Positions 18,447 through 29,178 are shown, counted from the stretch's first letter. The stretch is DNA of 34,858 nt from an uncultured Legionellales bacterium (GCA_913045195.1 CAJWQR010000012.1:1-34858); one strand, 5' to 3'. A program made the numbers and translations. Notes: generated from the sequence alone by a model not told the origin.

Positions 18447-18565
18447 ATTAATATTAAACTCTATTTTTAAAAGCGCGGTATTATGCCATAACAATGGGAA
18501 ATTCAGTATAGGTAAAGTCAAATTTAAGTTTGCAAAAGGATATTAAATAATAGAAATTATGAGAA

Positions 18566-20703
<2,138 letters not shown>

Positions 20704-20750
20704 GGCGCGCGATATTATCAGAAAATGGATATTAAATATTGCAATGAAGT

Positions 20751-20778
20751 TTGATCCTAGCGTGAGTTTCCCTATACT
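20751..20778 (+). promoter_or_regulatory. Sigma70-type promoter for tRNA-Leu
   Basis: TTGATC and TATACT are separated by 16 bases, and the expected start of transcription falls about 15 bases before the mature tRNA. Both hexamers are close to consensus and no other gene on this strand uses the gap. Confidence 0.65.
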
Positions 20779-20799
20779 TGCGACCTATCACTTTACTCG

Positions 20800-20884
20800 G
20801 CCGGGGTGGCGGAATTGGTAGACGCGCCGGATTCAAAATCCGGTTTCTTCGGAAGTGCGAGTTCGATTCTCGCCCTCGGCACCA
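20800..20884 (+). tRNA. tRNA-Leu(CAA)
   Basis: The 85-nt class II tRNA reads UUG leucine codons. The acceptor stem GCCGGGG pairs with CCTCGGC (one G-U) and is followed by discriminator A and an encoded CCA. The anticodon stem CCGGA/TCCGG holds the loop TTCAAAA with anticodon CAA at 20834-20836. A long variable arm (TTTCTTCGGAAG) and the T loop GTTCGATTC complete the fold. The same neighbour order (tRNA-Leu beside queA) is known in pseudomonads as I recall. Confidence 0.96.
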
Positions 20885-20931
20885 ACTTTTTCACAATTAA
20901 ATAAAATAATTAATTGCAAAATGCTCAATCT

Positions 20932-21696
20932 TTATGTTTCGTCTGACAAATGAGTTTCTAAAATTTTTCCTTTTAGATTATTAACTAATTCTTCTATCAA
21001 TTTATGTTGATTTAAGAGTAAGTCTTTATCAGTTGAACGCAAAACAATATTAACACCTAGGTTGCCCTGCTTAAAAAAAGGATAACTACCGATACTTACA
21101 GCTTGGCATTCTTCTTGAATTTTACTCATACCATTTGCAAGTTTACTTTCGGTTAAATTGGTGCAAACACTGGAAGTTAAAATTGCTGGTCCTGATACTA
21201 GATGTTCAATTAATGAATCGAACATAGATCTCATGATCTCTGGTACACCCGCTAAAACAAATACATTGTTTATTTGAAAAGCTGGTGCCCCGCTAACATG
21301 ATTATTTATGAGTATTGCGCCTTCTGGAATATCGGCCATCTTCAAACGTGCCTCAGATAAATTACTATGCTGATAATGCTTTTCCATACGATTAGCAGCA
21401 TCTTTGTTTCTTACAACATTAACATTAAACGCCTTGGCAATTGATACGGTTGTTATATCGTCATGTGTTGGGCCTATACCACCAGTTGTAAAAACATAAT
21501 CATATCTTTCTGAATATACTTTAACTTTATTTATTATGTCATTTTCAATATCGGGGATTATTGTAACTTCCGATAATATAATTCCTAATCCTTCAAGTCT
21601 TTTACCAATATATGAAATATTAAGGTCCTGTGTGCGTCCAGACAAAATCTCATTACCGATTACTATAACACCCGCATTTTTAGGATTTTTATTCAT
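20932..21696 (-). CDS. CinA-type molybdopterin-binding-domain protein without the amidase domain
   Basis: The 254-residue protein matches the N-terminal (MoaB/Mog-like, COG1058) domain of CinA: GVIVIGNEILSGRTQDLNISYIGKRLEGLGI, DYVFTTGGIGPTHDDITTVSIAKAF and NVFVLAGVPEIMRSMFDSL. In full CinA this domain acts as an ADP-ribose or CoA pyrophosphatase, and a C-terminal PncC domain deamidates NMN. Here the protein ends after the first domain, as in the stand-alone family often labelled competence/damage-inducible or molybdopterin-binding protein. The true substrate is not known. It follows panD after 97 bases that contain an inverted repeat. Confidence 0.85.
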   Translation of the reverse strand: MNKNPKNAGVIVIGNEILSGRTQDLNISYIGKRLEGLGIILSEVTIIPDIENDIINKVKVYSERYDYVFTTGGIGPTHDDITTVSIAKAFNVNVVRNKDAANRMEKHYQHSNLSEARLKMADIPEGAILINNHVSGAPAFQINNVFVLAGVPEIMRSMFDSLIEHLVSGPAILTSSVCTNLTESKLANGMSKIQEECQAVSIGSYPFFKQGNLGVNIVLRSTDKDLLLNQHKLIEELVNNLKGKILETHLSDET

Positions 21697-21717
21697 ATAA
21701 AAGATTTTATTGCTTAA

Positions 21718-21758
21718 TAATTTCTATTATCTTCCAAATTAATCTTGAATAGAAATTA
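21718..21758 (-). repeat. Perfect 11-bp inverted repeat between panD and the CinA-domain gene
   Basis: TAATTTCTATT and AATAGAAATTA are exact reverse complements separated by 19 bases. On the minus strand the stem follows the panD stop by about 35 bases and precedes the CinA-domain ATG by about 20. The sequence after it (TTAAGCAATAAAATC) has no firm U-run, so it may be a weak terminator, an mRNA-stability stem or an operator. Confidence 0.45.
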
Positions 21759-21793
21759 CAGTTACTTGAACAGTTGCTTGATATGATAATTGA

Positions 21794-22174
21794 TTAAGCT
21801 GCTTGAACAGGAATATGATCTTTTATCCTAAGAATGTGATTCTCTTGATCTAAATACACAAGCTTGGGTTTGAATCGATCGATTTCATTTTCATTAATTC
21901 TGCCATACGCGCAAATGATAACTCGATCACCGGGATTTGCCTTATGTGAAGCAGCCCCATTAACAGAAATAATACGTGAATGATCTTCGGCCCGAATAGC
22001 ATAAGTCCTAAAACGCTCACCATTAGTTATATTGTAAATTTCTATCTGTTCATACTCATGAATGCCTGCCTTATCTAGTAAGACACCATCGATTGCGCAT
22101 GAGCCGTCATATTCAATTTCAGAATGCGTGACTGTTGCTTGATGAAATTTTGCTTTTAAGACAGTAATTTGCAT
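21794..22174 (-). CDS. panD: Aspartate 1-decarboxylase proenzyme
   Basis: PanD makes beta-alanine for pantothenate. It is a 126-residue pyruvoyl enzyme that cuts itself between Gly24 and Ser25, visible here as YDGSCAIDG; Tyr22 is the usual tyrosine of the HYEGSCAID motif. Lys9 of the substrate site lies in [33 protein letters not shown] is the family C-terminal signature. In enteric bacteria maturation needs PanM; no such gene is in the window. It follows panC by 56 bases. Confidence 0.96.
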   Translation of the reverse strand: MQITVLKAKFHQATVTHSEIEYDGSCAIDGVLLDKAGIHEYEQIEIYNITNGERFRTYAIRAEDHSRIISVNGAASHKANPGDRVIICAYGRINENEIDRFKPKLVYLDQENHILRIKDHIPVQAA

Positions 22175-22230
22175 TGATATCTAGTAAGTTTCTAAATTTA
22201 GGTACAATATTATCCCACACTTATCTGTTG

Positions 22231-23082
22231 TCAATCATAGGTATGCGCTGTTGCATTGTCAATTAGTCGCGTTTTCCCAAGCCATACAGCAGCCAATACC
22301 ACAAGAATTTTGCCCTGTACTGGCCCCAATGTTTCGCTATCACAAATATTATAATATTCTATTTTAAATTCAGCTTCTTCCAAAAATAGTTTTGCCTCTC
22401 TTTCTAATTTCTCATAATCTTTGGCGCCATTTATGATTAAATTAACAGTTGTTTTTATGCACTCATACAACATTGGTGCTTTTTTCCTCTCAGACTCAGT
22501 TAAATAATTATTTCTTGAGCTCATCGCTAATCCGCTTGCTTCCCTTACAGTGGGCAAACTAATAATTTCTATTGGTAAAAAGTGATTCTTAACTAAACTA
22601 CGTATGATTAATAGCTGTTGATAATCTTTTTCGCCAAAAATAGCAATATCAGGTTGTACTATATTAAATAATTTAGAAACAATCGTTGCGACGCCCCTAA
22701 AGTGACCGGGGCGATGTTTCCCACAATAAATTGATTCTAATTCGGGAATAGAAACTTCAGTAGAGATTTTATTATTCATTGGATAAAGCTCGATAACATC
22801 TGGGATGAAAACTAAATTTACATTTAATTTAGAAATTAATTCAATATCAGAATCTAAAGTACGCGGATATTCATTAAAGTCTTCGCCTGCAACAAACTGA
22901 GTAGGGTTAACAAAAATACTAACAACAACGTAATCACTCTGCTTCTGTGCATTTTTGATTAAAGATAAATGTCCTTCATGTATATTCCCCATGGTTGGTA
23001 CAAGGGAAATTTTTTTTTTCAATTTACGCGTCTCTGTTAATTCGTCACGCAAATCGACAATCGTTTTAATTTTTTTAGTCAC
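22231..23082 (-). CDS. panC: Pantothenate synthetase
   Basis: PanC joins pantoate and beta-alanine using ATP. The 283-residue protein has the nucleotidyltransferase motifs LVPTMGNIHEGHLSLI (HxGH), VVSIFVNPTQFVAGEDFNEYPRTLDSD, CGKHRPGHFRGVATIVSKLFNIVQPDIAIFGEKDYQQL and LAMSSRNNYLTESER. The start is GTG, and GTGA overlaps the panB stop, so the two are translationally coupled. Confidence 0.96.
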   Translation of the reverse strand: MTKKIKTIVDLRDELTETRKLKKKISLVPTMGNIHEGHLSLIKNAQKQSDYVVVSIFVNPTQFVAGEDFNEYPRTLDSDIELISKLNVNLVFIPDVIELYPMNNKISTEVSIPELESIYCGKHRPGHFRGVATIVSKLFNIVQPDIAIFGEKDYQQLLIIRSLVKNHFLPIEIISLPTVREASGLAMSSRNNYLTESERKKAPMLYECIKTTVNLIINGAKDYEKLEREAKLFLEEAEFKIEYYNICDSETLGPVQGKILVVLAAVWLGKTRLIDNATAHTYD

Positions 23083-23876
23083 TCGTAGGAATTAGATGGT
23101 GTAGGAAAAGAATTATTTTTTACTTGGTTTACATACTCTTCAATTGCATCAAAAATGGAATCATTGCCAGAAAGAAAATTTTTCGAAAATTTAGGTTGTT
23201 TAGGTGTAAGTCCGAGCATGTCATGCAAAACTAAAACTTGCCCATCACAATAAATGCCAGCGCCAATCCCAATAACAGGTATATCTAAAAGTTTAGTAAC
23301 GCTTGCTGCTGTTGATGATGGTACGCATTCGAGAACCAAGCAAGAAGCACCAGCCTCTTGCAGTGATAAGGCGTCTTTTTCTAGTTCTTTAGCAGCTTTG
23401 TTACTTACTGCCTGAACTCCAAACCCTCCAATCTGATGAATAGACTGAGGTGTTAAACCCAAATGGCCGCATACAGGTATGCCATGTTGCGTAATTAATC
23501 TGACTGTTTGCGATAATTCATCGCCGCCTTCAATTTTCACAACATGCGCCCCGCCTTCACTAACCAGTCTCGCAGCATTACCAAGCGCTTGTGCCGGAGT
23601 GGAATAACTCATGAACGGCATATCACTAACAATAATCGCACGTTGTGTTACACCGCTAACAAGTCGTGAATGGTAAATCATATCTGATATAGTAACCTTT
23701 AAAGTGTTATCGTCCCCCTGTAAAACCATACCCAATGAATCACCAACCAAAAGTAAATCAACTCCTGCTTTATCTTGTAATTTAGCAAAACATGCATCAT
23801 AAGAAGTTAAGCAAGCAATTTTTATGCCTTCTTCTTTCATTTCTTTCAGAGTATTAATTGTTATTTTCTGATTCAT
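23079..23876 (-). CDS. panB: 3-methyl-2-oxobutanoate hydroxymethyltransferase
   Basis: PanB adds a hydroxymethyl group from 5,10-methylene-THF to ketoisovalerate, the first step to pantoate. The 265-residue TIM barrel has LLVGDSLGMVLQGDDNTLKVT (metal-binding Asp), MPFMSYSTPAQALGNAARLVSEGGAHVVKIEGG, GIPVCGHLGLTPQSIHQIGGFGVQ and IPVIGIGAGIYCDGQVLVLHDMLG. It overlaps the upstream kinase by ATGA and the downstream panC by GTGA. Confidence 0.97.
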   Translation of the reverse strand: MNQKITINTLKEMKEEGIKIACLTSYDACFAKLQDKAGVDLLLVGDSLGMVLQGDDNTLKVTISDMIYHSRLVSGVTQRAIIVSDMPFMSYSTPAQALGNAARLVSEGGAHVVKIEGGDELSQTVRLITQHGIPVCGHLGLTPQSIHQIGGFGVQAVSNKAAKELEKDALSLQEAGASCLVLECVPSSTAASVTKLLDIPVIGIGAGIYCDGQVLVLHDMLGLTPKQPKFSKNFLSGNDSIFDAIEEYVNQVKNNSFPTPSNSYE

Positions 23877-24517
23877 AGCTCGACTGGATTAAAATAATGC
23901 CTCCCTGATGATAGGCTACCAATATGATCTAGTAACAATTTATAATTTTTTTCATCTTTAGAAAGATCAAAATCATCTGTATTAACAATTAATAAAGGCG
24001 ACATTGTATAACTATAAAAGAAATCTATATACGCATCTGATATTTTCTTAAGATAACTATAATTTATTGCTCGCTCATAATCATAACCTCGTTCCATTAT
24101 TCTTTGCATCAATGTTTCTGTTGGTGCTTGTAAATAAATAACAAGATCTGGTGCTTGAGCATCAATAGTTAATCGATCATATACTTGTTGATACAAGGTT
24201 AATTCATCGTTATCTAAATTTACGGATGCGAATAACTTATCTTTTTCAATTAGAAAATCTGATACCTGAATTGATCTAAACATGTCCTTTTGACGTAATG
24301 TTTCAATCTGCCTAGCACGTTGGAATAAAAAAAATAATTGTGTGGGTAGTGCAACTGTTTTTGGATCAGAATAAAATCTCGGTAAAAATGGATTCTCTGT
24401 CGCAAGTTCTAGCATTAATTCCGTATCAAATGACTTTGCTAATCGTTTAGCCAAAGTTGTTTTTCCAACGCCAATTGGGCCTTCAACAACAATATAATCT
24501 GGATGACGTTTACTCAT
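23873..24517 (-). CDS. Deoxynucleoside kinase (deoxyadenosine/deoxyguanosine kinase type)
   Basis: This is a 214-residue P-loop kinase of the dNK family, which phosphorylates deoxynucleosides for salvage. Visible are the Walker A loop EGPIGVGKTTLAKRLAKSF, LELATENPFLPRFY, a lid/DRY-like segment with the VYDRLTIDAQAPDLVIYLQAPTETLMQRIMERGYDYERAINYSYLKKISDAY block, and YTMSPLLIVNTDDFD. It overlaps folK by 8 bases and panB by ATGA. A dNK between folK and panB is a repeated arrangement in Legionella-like and other gammaproteobacteria, as I recall. The preferred substrate cannot be read from sequence. Confidence 0.88.
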   Translation of the reverse strand: MSKRHPDYIVVEGPIGVGKTTLAKRLAKSFDTELMLELATENPFLPRFYSDPKTVALPTQLFFLFQRARQIETLRQKDMFRSIQVSDFLIEKDKLFASVNLDNDELTLYQQVYDRLTIDAQAPDLVIYLQAPTETLMQRIMERGYDYERAINYSYLKKISDAYIDFFYSYTMSPLLIVNTDDFDLSKDEKNYKLLLDHIGSLSSGRHYFNPVEL

Positions 24518-24992
24518 ATAACAATTCTAAATCTTTTTGATTGTTAACTGCTAATAAATCACTTATCAGGCCTATCCCAGGTATTGAGCAATTAGAATCG
24601 ATCTCTGCTAAAGGAACAAGTACAAATGGACGTTTTTCAATCTCTGGGTGTGGAATCGTTAACTTTTTATCTTGTATTATTTTTTTGCCAAAAATTAAAA
24701 TATCTAAATCAAGTATTCTCGGGCCCCAATGTTCTTTGCGAATTCGCCCATGTTGATTTTCAATGTCCTGCATACAATCTAATAATTCAAGAGGCATAAA
24801 TTCTGTTTCTATTTTAATTACTGCATTTATATAGTCATTCTGGCCTTGGGGCCCTACAGGCTTACTCTTATATAAAGAAGATACCTTTAAAACCTGTATT
24901 TCTGGTATTTCTGAAATTGATTTAATAGCAGATTTGATTTGTTGCTTGGGTGACTGCATATTACTCCCCAAACCAATGTATGCAATGGTCAT
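24510..24992 (-). CDS. folK: 6-hydroxymethyl-7,8-dihydropterin pyrophosphokinase
   Basis: FolK (HPPK) moves pyrophosphate from ATP to the pterin before folate synthesis by FolP. The 160-residue protein has AYIGLGSNMQSPKQQIKSAI, VSSLYKSKPVGPQGQNDYINAVIKIET, the metal-binding GPRILDLDILIFG, and IPHPEIEKRPFVLVPLAEI. The ATG overlaps the pcnB stop (ATGA). Its product pathway feeds the THF cofactor that PanB uses, which may explain the grouping. Confidence 0.96.
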   Translation of the reverse strand: MTIAYIGLGSNMQSPKQQIKSAIKSISEIPEIQVLKVSSLYKSKPVGPQGQNDYINAVIKIETEFMPLELLDCMQDIENQHGRIRKEHWGPRILDLDILIFGKKIIQDKKLTIPHPEIEKRPFVLVPLAEIDSNCSIPGIGLISDLLAVNNQKDLELLYE

Positions 24993-26299
24993 AAATCTTT
25001 CTTTCTAGGATTACGCGAGCGTTGATATTTATTATTTCTATGTTGTCTTGATTTCTGTGCAAGAGGTTCATTTAATTGCTCTTTCGTCCAGTAATCAATT
25101 AAATTATCTAAACATTCTCCAGACTTAGCACGTAACAATAAAAAATCATAGGCAGCTCTAAATCTTGGATGCATTAAGACGCGGAATGTTCTTTTTTTAG
25201 TTTGTTTTAATCTTATTTGTAAGGTCCAAATATCACGAGCCATATGCGTAAATCGTCTAGGTATTGAAGTGCTTGAAATTTGCTTTGAAATAATTGCATC
25301 GCCTGCTAATTTTACAGCTTCCATTTCAGAAAGACTGTTCGACATATATTCGTTGGTCATTATTCTCATAGGACCCCATAACATAACTGCAAATAAAAAA
25401 CCTGGAGTTATGTGATCTCCTTCGTTTATTCTCTGATCTGTATTTTTTAAAGCATCTGTTATGAATTGATGTGAGTAATCTTGCTCAATTTGAACTAATA
25501 ATTGATCCATTTGAGGAAATAAATATTTAAATAAATTATATTTTCGTAAAGATATGAATGTTTCTAATGCATGTCCGCTCATAAATAATTTTAGTATTTC
25601 TTCGTACAAGCGAGCTGAAGGTATATTTTCTAATAAATTTGAACAATCCCCTATAGAACTTTCTGTTGTAGAATGAATACTTAAACCAAGCTTTGATGCA
25701 AACCTAATGGCTCTAAGCATGCGCACAGGATCTTCTACATATCGTGTTTTTGGTTCTCCAATTAATCTTAATTGACCGGTCTCAAGATCCTTAATACCCC
25801 CAACATAATCAACAACAGAAAAATCTTCAATGTTGTAAAACAAAGCATTGATTGTAAAATCTCGACGCCAAACATCATCATCTATATCGCCATACACATT
25901 ATCACGAATTATTCTGCCGTCCTTTGCATGGCTTTCGCTTTTATCAGATATATGATGTGTCGCACGAAAGGTTGATACTTCTATTATTTCTTTCCCAAAC
26001 TGAATGTGTGCCAATCTAAAACGCCTGCCAATTAAACGACAGTTACGAAATAATTCTCTAATCTGTTCTGGTTTAGCGTCGGTAACAACATCAAAATCTT
26101 TAGGCTTTCTTCCTAGTAAAATATCTCGTACAGCGCCACCTACAAGATAAGCTTTATACTTTGCATTCTTTAGGCGATACAGAACTTTCAAAGCACTATC
26201 GCTTATCTGCATGCGTGATATTATGTGCTGACTACGAGGTATAACTGTTGGAGTTATTTTTAACCTACTGATCTTTTTAGATTTTTCTGTGTCTATCAT
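24989..26299 (-). CDS. pcnB: Poly(A) polymerase I
   Basis: PcnB adds poly(A) tails that target RNA for decay. The 436-residue protein carries the class II nucleotidyltransferase core: AYLVGGAVRDILLGRKPKDFDVVTDAKPEQIRELF (GG plus DxD), RRFRLAHIQFGKEIIEVSTFRA, and DDVWRRDFTINALFYNIED, then RYVEDPVRMLRAIRFASKLG. RRFRLAH and the Arg/Lys-rich tail (QHRNNKYQRSRNPRKKDL) point to poly(A) polymerase, not CCA-adding enzyme. It heads the pcnB-folK-dNK-panB-panC-panD string, all overlapping or nearly so. Confidence 0.95.
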   Translation of the reverse strand: MIDTEKSKKISRLKITPTVIPRSQHIISRMQISDSALKVLYRLKNAKYKAYLVGGAVRDILLGRKPKDFDVVTDAKPEQIRELFRNCRLIGRRFRLAHIQFGKEIIEVSTFRATHHISDKSESHAKDGRIIRDNVYGDIDDDVWRRDFTINALFYNIEDFSVVDYVGGIKDLETGQLRLIGEPKTRYVEDPVRMLRAIRFASKLGLSIHSTTESSIGDCSNLLENIPSARLYEEILKLFMSGHALETFISLRKYNLFKYLFPQMDQLLVQIEQDYSHQFITDALKNTDQRINEGDHITPGFLFAVMLWGPMRIMTNEYMSNSLSEMEAVKLAGDAIISKQISSTSIPRRFTHMARDIWTLQIRLKQTKKRTFRVLMHPRFRAAYDFLLLRAKSGECLDNLIDYWTKEQLNEPLAQKSRQHRNNKYQRSRNPRKKDL

Positions 26300-26349
26300 T
26301 AATAAAGTAATATTTTATCTATAAACAAGAGAATCCTATTATAACAAAA

Positions 26350-26790
26350 TTGATAAATCCAAATAAATCGGGCGGGGATATTCAAAACTCCTGCTCATTT
26401 TTACGTCGTTTGGGAGCAATAATTTATGACACTATACTCCTAGGCTCAGTTTTTTTCTTTGCTACATTCTGCCTAATACCATTTCTTGGTGGTCAAGCAA
26501 TTGAAAGCAATAATCTTGCTTATAAGATATATCTATTAATTCTTGCTTACTTATATTTTGTTTGGCAATGGAATTTTGGTGGGAAAACTCTTGGTATGCG
26601 TAGCTGGCATATAAAAATAGTAAATGAATCTGGAATAAAACCTAATTTGCGACAAGCTACAAAAAGATATCTGGCATCAATTCTATCGATCATTTTATTG
26701 GGTACCGGTTTCTTATGGGCAATATTTGATCATAAGAGAAATACACTGCATGATTATCTTTCTAAAACAAAACTAATCGTGGAAAAATAA
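26350..26790 (+). CDS. RDD-family membrane protein
   Basis: The 146-residue integral membrane protein contains one RDD domain: FLRRLGAIIYDTILLGSVFFFATFCLIPFL, a second helix at YKIYLLILAYLYFVWQWNFGGKTLGMRSWHIKIV, and a third at YLASILSIILLGTGFLWAIFDHKRNTLHDYLSKTKLI. Function of bacterial RDD proteins is poorly known; some act in ion exchange. No ATG is available, so the start is taken as TTG. A TATAAC box lies only about 6 bases before it, so the message could be leaderless. It is convergent with lptG, 9 bases apart. Confidence 0.85.
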   Translation: MINPNKSGGDIQNSCSFLRRLGAIIYDTILLGSVFFFATFCLIPFLGGQAIESNNLAYKIYLLILAYLYFVWQWNFGGKTLGMRSWHIKIVNESGIKPNLRQATKRYLASILSIILLGTGFLWAIFDHKRNTLHDYLSKTKLIVEK

Positions 26791-26799
26791 TAAGTGTGA

Positions 26800-27861
26800 C
26801 TAATAATCTCTGCTGAGACTATAGTTAATATATAAAAAAACTAATATGCTCGGGAAAGCAACACTAATGAATATAGGAATGTTATAAACAATACCAAGAT
26901 GTCTTGTCACTTGATTTGCTAAATGAAAAGTAATGCCAAGCAAAACCCCCATAAAAACACGCTGCCCCAATCCAGTGGGTTTGGCATCACATTTCACAAT
27001 ACAAATAGCCAAAAGCATCATTATCAGGATCATCAGTGGGTTTAATAATTTCAACCATAATGCTTGCATATAAATTCTATTATCCTGATTATTTAATTTG
27101 AGATGCTTAATATAATTAACCAAGCCATACAAGGATAAATAACGAGGTTTAATAGTAACTAAATTAATTACTTCTGGATTTAATAAAGCTTCCCATTCGG
27201 CATTTTCATAACTATGGTTTATTATCTCGTCTCTTGAAATTTCAGTTTTTAAAATATTATGTAATAACCATTTGCCATTATCATATTTGGCGCTTTCTGC
27301 ATGAATAGTGACTCTTAACTGACGATTTTTATCAAACTCATAAATATGTATTTCTTCAAGTTTTTCATTTGACAGAATCTTCCTGATATTAATATAACTA
27401 TCGCCATCACGTGACCAAAAACCATGTTTACTTTTCATTGTTATCTGTTCTGTTAAAGCGACTGAACGTTTTTGTTGAGCAGCTTGCTCAGTTATTGGCG
27501 CTATAACTTCGCCAATTAAAATACTTATTATGATAAATATTAAACCCGTTTTAATTAGAGAATAAGCGAGTTGCATCTTTGATAGGCCGGATATTCTAAA
27601 TATCATTAATTCATTGTTATTAGCTAATATACCAAGACCTGCCATACAACCAATAACCGTGGCAATAGGGAATAACTCGTAAATCAATCTGGGAATTGTT
27701 AATAAAACATACTCTATAGCTTGGAAAACACCATAATTACCACGTCCCGTATCATCAAGCTGATCGACTAAAGAGAAGAAAGAGAAAATTGCAGTCAAAA
27801 CAATTAACGCCAATAAACTCGACGCTATTATGTTTTTACCTATATACCGATCGTGTATCAT
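26800..27861 (-). CDS. lptG: LptG, LPS-export ABC transporter permease
   Basis: LptG with LptF and the LptB ATPase extracts LPS from the inner membrane and feeds it to the LptC-A-D bridge. The 353-residue protein has six membrane helices and a periplasmic beta-jellyroll. Signatures are MIHDRYIGKNIIASSLLALIVLTAIFSFFSLVDQLDDTGRGNYG, PRLIYELFPIATVIGCMAGLGILANNNELMIFRISGLSKMQLAYSL and GLGQRVFMGVLLGITFHLANQ. It follows lptF by 16 bases, the usual order. Confidence 0.95.
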   Translation of the reverse strand: MIHDRYIGKNIIASSLLALIVLTAIFSFFSLVDQLDDTGRGNYGVFQAIEYVLLTIPRLIYELFPIATVIGCMAGLGILANNNELMIFRISGLSKMQLAYSLIKTGLIFIIISILIGEVIAPITEQAAQQKRSVALTEQITMKSKHGFWSRDGDSYINIRKILSNEKLEEIHIYEFDKNRQLRVTIHAESAKYDNGKWLLHNILKTEISRDEIINHSYENAEWEALLNPEVINLVTIKPRYLSLYGLVNYIKHLKLNNQDNRIYMQALWLKLLNPLMILIMMLLAICIVKCDAKPTGLGQRVFMGVLLGITFHLANQVTRHLGIVYNIPIFISVAFPSILVFLYINYSLSRDY

Positions 27862-27877
27862 CTGTTCAATAAAAAAA

Positions 27878-28954
27878 TTATCGTTTATTTTTCTCGAATT
27901 GAATCTGCGGCATGTAATATAAAAGAAATAATATCAATATAAATATTATATGTACCCACCACAAACCTATAAATTCTGAAATAATTTCTCTTCTTAATAA
28001 TGTTTGTGCAATACCAAGCAAATTACTATAAATAAGGTAAACTGAAATACCAATAATAAATGGTGTATATCGTTTTTCAGTAGAGCTTGATTGTACAAGT
28101 AGTACAGAAAATAGTGATAGACATAGACATATAATAATTAATGAAATCCGCCATTGAAATTCTGCTTCATATGTCATGTTATCTGAACCGATTATCTCAG
28201 CAGTTGTTAACGCAGCTGTTTTTACGCCTTCGTCTTTCCTTTCCCCATTTTCAATTAAGATCGCATATTTTTCATATTCGGTGATCTCATAATCCAATAG
28301 ACCTGGCTCGCCCACATATCTTCGGCCATCACTGAATATAATATATCTATTACCAGAATTTCGATCGAACTGAAAATGCGCATGATTAGAGGCTAGTACG
28401 CCTAAGTTTTCTTCTTGTCTAACTTGTAAGAAGACATCTTCCATTACAGATTTTTCTGGAAAAAAGTTTTGTACGTATACAACACGATCGCCTTGACTAA
28501 ATTCTTTAAACTGACCGGGTCTAATACCAGAAATATCAGACTCTTCTTTTGCTCTTTCTTTTAGGCTGTGAATATTTCTTTCTGCCCAAGGAGCAGCATA
28601 CAAAGTTATTAATGCAACAAATAAACAAAAAACAACTGTGAATTGAGTAACAATTTTCATCTGGAAAACTTTGCTTGCGCCAACTCCTTCTAAAATTATA
28701 AGTTCTCGGTCATTTGCCATACGAGTGAAGACCAATAAAGTTGCCATAAGAATTGAAACGGGAAAGATGTTCGGTAATGACGCTAATATTTTATACCCAA
28801 GTATCACGAATACCATGTCGGCTGGAAGATTTCCCTCCGCAGCATCTGATAGGAAGCCGACAAACTTATTACTTGCGAAAATCAAGATAAGCAAACCTAT
28901 TGTCCATACTAATTTTTGTAGTATTTCTTTATGTATATAATGCTTAATAATCAA
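27878..28954 (-). CDS. lptF: LptF, LPS-export ABC transporter permease
   Basis: LptF is the partner permease of LptG. The 358-residue protein has IHKEILQKLVWTIGLLILIFASNKFVGFLSDAAEGNLPADMVFVILGYKILASLPNIFPVSILMATLLVFTRMANDRELIILEGVG, then a periplasmic jellyroll and three C-terminal helices. The start is TTG (MIIKHYIHKE), with AGG about 10 bases upstream; no ATG or GTG is available. It is divergent from pepA, as in E. coli. Confidence 0.95.
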   Translation of the reverse strand: MIIKHYIHKEILQKLVWTIGLLILIFASNKFVGFLSDAAEGNLPADMVFVILGYKILASLPNIFPVSILMATLLVFTRMANDRELIILEGVGASKVFQMKIVTQFTVVFCLFVALITLYAAPWAERNIHSLKERAKEESDISGIRPGQFKEFSQGDRVVYVQNFFPEKSVMEDVFLQVRQEENLGVLASNHAHFQFDRNSGNRYIIFSDGRRYVGEPGLLDYEITEYEKYAILIENGERKDEGVKTAALTTAEIIGSDNMTYEAEFQWRISLIIICLCLSLFSVLLVQSSSTEKRYTPFIIGISVYLIYSNLLGIAQTLLRREIISEFIGLWWVHIIFILILFLLYYMPQIQFEKNKR

Positions 28955-29042
28955 ATTTATAACCTGTTTTTGTAAATGTTGCTTTGCTTAGTCATAGATA
29001 AATGAATAAACTTAGTAAAATAAATGTTTTCGTTGATTTTTA

Positions 29043-29064
29043 TTCTATTTTTAACAAAATAGAA
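29043..29064. promoter_or_regulatory. Perfect 9-bp inverted repeat in the lptF / pepA divergent region
   Basis: TTCTATTTT and AAAATAGAA flank a 4-base loop (TAAC) in the 224-base gap between lptF and pepA, roughly 90 bases from the lptF start and 115 from pepA. The rest of the gap is very AT-rich, with TATAAT at 29121-29126 that could serve pepA but lacks a good -35. The dyad could be an operator or simply a chance AT-rich palindrome. Confidence 0.4.
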
Positions 29065-29178
29065 CTGAATTATGACATTAATAGTGTTCAAATACAGAAT
29101 AAATGATTGCAATAGCTATATATAATTCTTCATAACTAACAATAACTTAGTTAATATAATTTAATTTTTGGAGCCTTT

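Noticed and set aside
18447-18521. N-terminal extension of yajC
   Set aside because: It adds 25 residues with no counterpart in YajC; the inner ATG gives the family length.
20894-20916. CAATTAA...TTAATTG hairpin after tRNA-Leu, considered as a terminator
   Set aside because: The stem is only A-T apart from one end pair and no T-run follows on either strand.
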